Origin: Gymnodinialimonas sp. 202GB13-11
GTDB lineage: Bacteria; Pseudomonadota; Alphaproteobacteria; Rhodobacterales; Rhodobacteraceae
Direction: 5' to 3'
DNA length: 64,000 nt
NCBI RefSeq assembly: GCF_040932485.1
Contig: NZ_JBFRBH010000001.1
Span: 496,001-560,000, forward strand
Shown: positions 61,325-64,000 of the stretch, in pieces
Layout: every line of letters begins with the position of its first letter
Numbering within the stretch: position 1 is the stretch's first letter
The notes under the pieces: model-generated
Database searches by the model: none
Seen by the model: only the letters and a program-made list of their open reading frames with translations
What the model was told of the DNA's origin: nothing
Translations under genes and position numbers: made by a program

Positions 61325-61765
61325 ATGATACGCTACACTCTCAAATGCGCCGAGGGGCACCGGTTTGAAAGCTGGTTTCAGTCCGCCGATGCGTTCGACA
61401 CCCTCCATGGCAAGGGCATGGTGTCGTGCGCTGTGTGTGGGATTGAGGATGTGCAAAAGGCGATGATGGCCCCGCCGGTGCCGAAGAAGGGCAAAGCCGA
61501 GGCGGAACCAACTGCACCTGAGCGCCCATTGTCCGAGCCCGCCCATCCGGCTGAGGCGATGCTGCGCCAGATGCGCGAGCATGTTGAAAAGAACTCTACC
61601 TATGTGGGCGGGTCTTTCGCCAAAGAGGCGCGTGCGATGCATCTGGGCGATACGCCGGAGCGTGCGATCCATGGGGAGGCCAACGCGCAAGAGGCGAAAT
61701 CGCTGATCGAAGATGGCGTCCCGATCCTGCCCTTGCCCGGCCCCCCGCCTGAAAAGGCGAATTGA
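61325..61765 (+). CDS. DUF1178 family protein
   Basis: A 146-residue conserved protein with a short N-terminal zinc-ribbon-like segment (MIRYTLKCAEGHRFESWFQSADAFDTLHGKGMVSCAVCG, Cys at 8, 35 and 38), a Pro-rich linker and a helical C-terminal part containing MLRQMREHVEKNSTYVGGSFAKEARAMHLGDTPERAIHGEA. The family is common in alphaproteobacteria and has no known function. 46 bp after the Nudix gene in the same direction. Confidence 0.9.
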   Translation: MIRYTLKCAEGHRFESWFQSADAFDTLHGKGMVSCAVCGIEDVQKAMMAPPVPKKGKAEAEPTAPERPLSEPAHPAEAMLRQMREHVEKNSTYVGGSFAKEARAMHLGDTPERAIHGEANAQEAKSLIEDGVPILPLPGPPPEKAN

Positions 61766-61823
61766 CCGGCGGGGAGACGCTTGTGCCAAGGCACATCGCC
61801 CCTCCGGCCGTCCCGTATATCAC

Positions 61824-63008
61824 TCAGGTCCAGTTGCCGTAATCCGGCTCGATCCCTTGTGCGTGCAGCTCGGCTGCATCGGCGGCGTCCCTTTGCGCTT
61901 CGATCTTTGAGACCGCCTGCGCCACTGTGCGAGCGATCTGGACGTCTGGCGTGCCTTGGGCTTTCAGCCGCGCCACGAGCTGTTTGCCTGCCGGTGCGAG
62001 AGGTTGTGTAAAGAGCACATCATCGAGGGCGTCGAACGGAATTTCGCTGGCTTGCTTTAGCGCAGAGAGTTGCGCCGGGTGGTCTGTTTTGTCGCGCAAA
62101 GCCGCGCGCGCGCTGCGGTGCCATGCATCCGCACGATCCTTCAGATCAGCCAGTGCAGTGTCAGCCAAATAACTCGCCACCCTTTCCTGGGTCGCTTCCG
62201 TATAACGTAGCAACCCGGTCTGATCGGTTTCATTGCGATCGAAGATGCCGAAATAGGTGGCGTCGTATTTGTTCGGCTTCGCGTTCACGTTGCCCCGCGT
62301 GGCGCGGCGCAGAAAGGCTTCCTGTGCTTGCGTGGCGAAATGGGCGATCTCTGCATGGTCATAACCGAGCGTGGCAAGCGAAGACCGCCACATGCCCTGC
62401 TTGAAGCCGTTGGTCATCGGCTTGCCGGAGCCATTGACCCAGCGCTGCTGCGAAAGAGCAGACTTGTCTTTGCCCTTCACCGTAGGTCGGTGAATGCCAA
62501 GCTTCATTTTGTCGAACGGCCGGAACAGCGTCTTCACGCCCCATCCCTTGCGGAACAGGTCCGGGGCGCCGCGCGTATAAGCCTCCGTCACTGGAATGTC
62601 CGTCCAATCGACCAGCCCGTTCGAGCCCATCATCCGCCATGTGATTGCAAAGCCATCGGCGTCGGGTGCGGTGTCGAACAGATCGTTGAGCGTGCCGGAG
62701 CCAGGTTTGATCAAAAGGTATTCATCGACGTCGAGCGTGATAATCCAATCGCTGCCCGCCACCGCATCCAGCTTGTCGGCCCGGCGCAGCGCGAGGGGCT
62801 GGGGTTTGCCACCATCTGGCACGGGGTTGGGGTGGTGTTCGACCTCTCCCAGCTCCTGCAGGCGCTCTAACATGGCGTCCGTGCCGTCGCCGCAATCGTT
62901 GGTGAAGACGATGATGCGATCAAAGCCGATCAGGCGATGATGTGCGATCCAATGCAGCAGGAAGGGCGCTTCGTCCTTCATCATGGTGACGATGGTGCGC
63001 GCGCCCAT
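61824..63008 (-). CDS. Glycosyltransferase family 2-like protein (GT92/DUF4422-style)
   Basis: A 394-residue protein with a GT-A-type start, ARTIVTMMKDEAPFLLHWIAHHRLIGFDRIIVFTNDCGDGTDAML (about 3-48). The metal-binding DVDEYL motif is in WIITLDVDEYLLIKPG (about 89-104), and a helical C-terminal extension follows. Bacterial proteins with this MKDEAPFLLHWIAHHRLIG motif are often linked to surface polysaccharides. The sugar and acceptor are unknown. 3 bp after the stop of the second glycosyltransferase, so one operon. Confidence 0.85.
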   Translation of the reverse strand: MGARTIVTMMKDEAPFLLHWIAHHRLIGFDRIIVFTNDCGDGTDAMLERLQELGEVEHHPNPVPDGGKPQPLALRRADKLDAVAGSDWIITLDVDEYLLIKPGSGTLNDLFDTAPDADGFAITWRMMGSNGLVDWTDIPVTEAYTRGAPDLFRKGWGVKTLFRPFDKMKLGIHRPTVKGKDKSALSQQRWVNGSGKPMTNGFKQGMWRSSLATLGYDHAEIAHFATQAQEAFLRRATRGNVNAKPNKYDATYFGIFDRNETDQTGLLRYTEATQERVASYLADTALADLKDRADAWHRSARAALRDKTDHPAQLSALKQASEIPFDALDDVLFTQPLAPAGKQLVARLKAQGTPDVQIARTVAQAVSKIEAQRDAADAAELHAQGIEPDYGNWT

Positions 63009-63011
63009 GGC

Positions 63012-63875
63012 CTAGACCTTCGGGCCGTTGCGCAAAAGGCCGCCTTCGGCCTCCAACCTGTCTGCGGTGTCTGGCGTCAGGCGGTGCAGTATGTCGAACA
63101 GAGCGCGGTATCCGGGTTCGGGGTCAGGCTGTTCAGCAATCTCATCCAGCCGTTCTTTCACCGGTTTGGAGAAACCATGCGCCCCGCGCCGCCATCCCAC
63201 CTTGGCGCGCCACCTTTCGTAGTCGGGGGCGGCGTAGTGGATCAGGTGCGCCTTTTCCTGCGGGCCCCAGACAGGCCCCGGTGTGCGTTCCCCCGATGCA
63301 TCCTCGGCCCAATGCAGTTTCATGTTCAGTCCTGTCTGCCCCGCGCGATGAAAGCTTTTGCCTTCCGGGTGGTAGACAAGCCCAAACCGGATACGCAGCA
63401 AATCGGCATCTGCGCCGTAGACGCGGTTCACGGCCTTGCGCTCAATCGGCATCCGAAAGCCATCTGACTCGTCGGGCAGGATCACCTGCTCGGCGCTGCG
63501 CACGCGCAGGCTTTGGGCATCATCCGGCAAGGTCTTTAGCGCCTCAGGGATTGTGCGACCCTGAAACCAGACAAGCTCATCCGCGTCGAGGACAAGCAGC
63601 CATCCGGCTTCCGTTTGCGCATAAGCTTGCCCCAAGACATGGCGCTGGCGGCGGGTGAACCTTGCGTCAGGCGCAAGACCTAGCGAGGACCATAAAGACG
63701 ATGTGCAAGGGCGGGGGTCGATCCTTGGATCGCCCTGTAGACGGGGCAGGGAAGGGTCGTCGGGGTCATCGAGGTAGAGGGTGATCCTTTCAGCGCCTTG
63801 ATCCAGATGCCAATTCAGAAACCGCTCAAGAACGGGCCAGGGTTCCTTGGCTATAGTGGCGACGGTGAAGCCCAT
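63012..63875 (-). CDS. Glycosyltransferase family 2-like protein, second copy
   Basis: A 287-residue relative of the neighbouring gene: GFTVATIAKEPWPVLERFLNWHLDQGAERITLYLDDPDDPS (about 2-42) and the catalytic WLLVLDADELVWFQGRTIPEA (about 93-113) are the GT-A hallmarks. ATG 63875 is chosen by similarity to the neighbour; the frame is open to 63947. The two enzymes probably work on the same glycan and may belong to a capsule or surface-polysaccharide set continuing outside the window. Confidence 0.8.
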   Translation of the reverse strand: MGFTVATIAKEPWPVLERFLNWHLDQGAERITLYLDDPDDPSLPRLQGDPRIDPRPCTSSLWSSLGLAPDARFTRRQRHVLGQAYAQTEAGWLLVLDADELVWFQGRTIPEALKTLPDDAQSLRVRSAEQVILPDESDGFRMPIERKAVNRVYGADADLLRIRFGLVYHPEGKSFHRAGQTGLNMKLHWAEDASGERTPGPVWGPQEKAHLIHYAAPDYERWRAKVGWRRGAHGFSKPVKERLDEIAEQPDPEPGYRALFDILHRLTPDTADRLEAEGGLLRNGPKV

Positions 63876-63947
63876 CGCCCTAAAGTAGCCCGTGGAACCG
63901 CTCAGGGATCTGAACGGGCAGGCCCTGTTCGCGGTTGCGAGGGTCAC

Positions 63948-64000
63948 GTGACGGACGCGGGCGTGGGGCGGGTTCGCCCGTTTTCGGCTCTATCGGGAAC
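63948..64000 (+). CDS. Possible start of a divergent gene (truncated)
   Basis: A GTG at 63948, preceded at 4 nt by GAGGG, opens a frame that stays open to the window end (VTDAGVGRVRPFSALSG). There are too few residues to tell whether it is a gene; it would be divergent from the glycosyltransferases. Confidence 0.25.
   Translation, partial: MTDAGVGRVRPFSALSG

Noticed and set aside
1-64000. tRNA, rRNA, CRISPR arrays, insertion sequences, prophage
   Set aside because: I looked for the usual tRNA T-arm pattern, regularly spaced repeats, transposase or integrase motifs and phage modules, and saw none. The CII-like gene at 12468 stands alone.

Overview
The window is about 64 kb of gene-dense, GC-rich chromosome. 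The gene content and protein sequences fit an alphaproteobacterium of the order Rhodobacterales, most likely the marine Roseobacter group. This rests on family recognition, because no rRNA or other marker is present: trxB next to an Lrp/AsnC regulator, fdxA next to carD, a mitochondrial-SUV3-type helicase followed by an S4-domain protein, pntAB, cobS/cobT, a DUF3422 protein, HemP and a 43-residue basic protein of a type I associate with this order. There are no insertion sequences, integrases, CRISPR arrays, tRNAs or rRNAs. This is core chromosome with a few accessory loci.

Layout. 0-4.5 kb: a truncated pilin-like/LamG fusion gene, trxB divergent from an lrp-type regulator, and a TPR-sulfotransferase. 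4.5-11.3 kb: a tiny basic protein, pgeF-midA-lgt on the minus strand, then ubiK, ybjN, a small membrane protein and proC-csaA-hydroxyacid dehydrogenase on the plus strand. 11.4-17.8 kb: tdk, a phage-CII-like protein, the kbl-tdh threonine degradation pair, and a minus-strand block with a KASIII-like synthase, two VOC proteins and an NTF2-like protein. 17.9-26.9 kb: lolCD, a lysophospholipase-like hydrolase with an SCP2 protein, a TPR protein, the helicase, an Hsp15-like protein, fdxA, carD and a glycine-zipper lipoprotein. 26.9-32.9 kb: cobS/cobT, a CPA2 antiporter with a TrkA-N domain, a D-lyxose-isomerase-like cupin and purD.

32.9-36.2 kb holds the most unusual locus. Two tandem paralogs share a WHxH...RDYW...KPxHH domain, two membrane segments and Gly/Cys-rich tails. 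They run without a gap into xseA and sit behind a well-formed Pho-box promoter, which suggests phosphate-starvation control. 36.2-46.3 kb is a peptide-type ABC importer (periplasmic protein, two permeases, a fused double ATPase) with three amino-acid-releasing or oxidising enzymes (ArgE-like, DAO-like, M20 aminoacylase). Together they look like an uptake and degradation route for N-acylated or peptide-like nitrogen compounds.

46.3-56.2 kb: a structured intergenic region, two unknown genes behind moaA, a lipoprotein, an acyl-CoA synthetase, DUF3422, a short-chain dehydrogenase and pntAB. 56.2-59.5 kb: small genes with an iron theme (Dps, HemP, a DUF1289 Fe-S-type protein), with a TGA-N9-TCA palindrome and an Irr-box-like motif in front of two of the transcription units. 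59.5-64 kb: a histone-deacetylase-family enzyme, a Nudix hydrolase, DUF1178 and two glycosyltransferases.

A 74-bp intergenic element occurs twice, at 12.95 kb and 46.27 kb. Each copy is a 16-bp palindrome, then exactly 42 nt, then a TTWA-N7-TTTAC motif resembling a CtrA half-site pair. It looks like a dispersed regulatory or chromosome-organising element.
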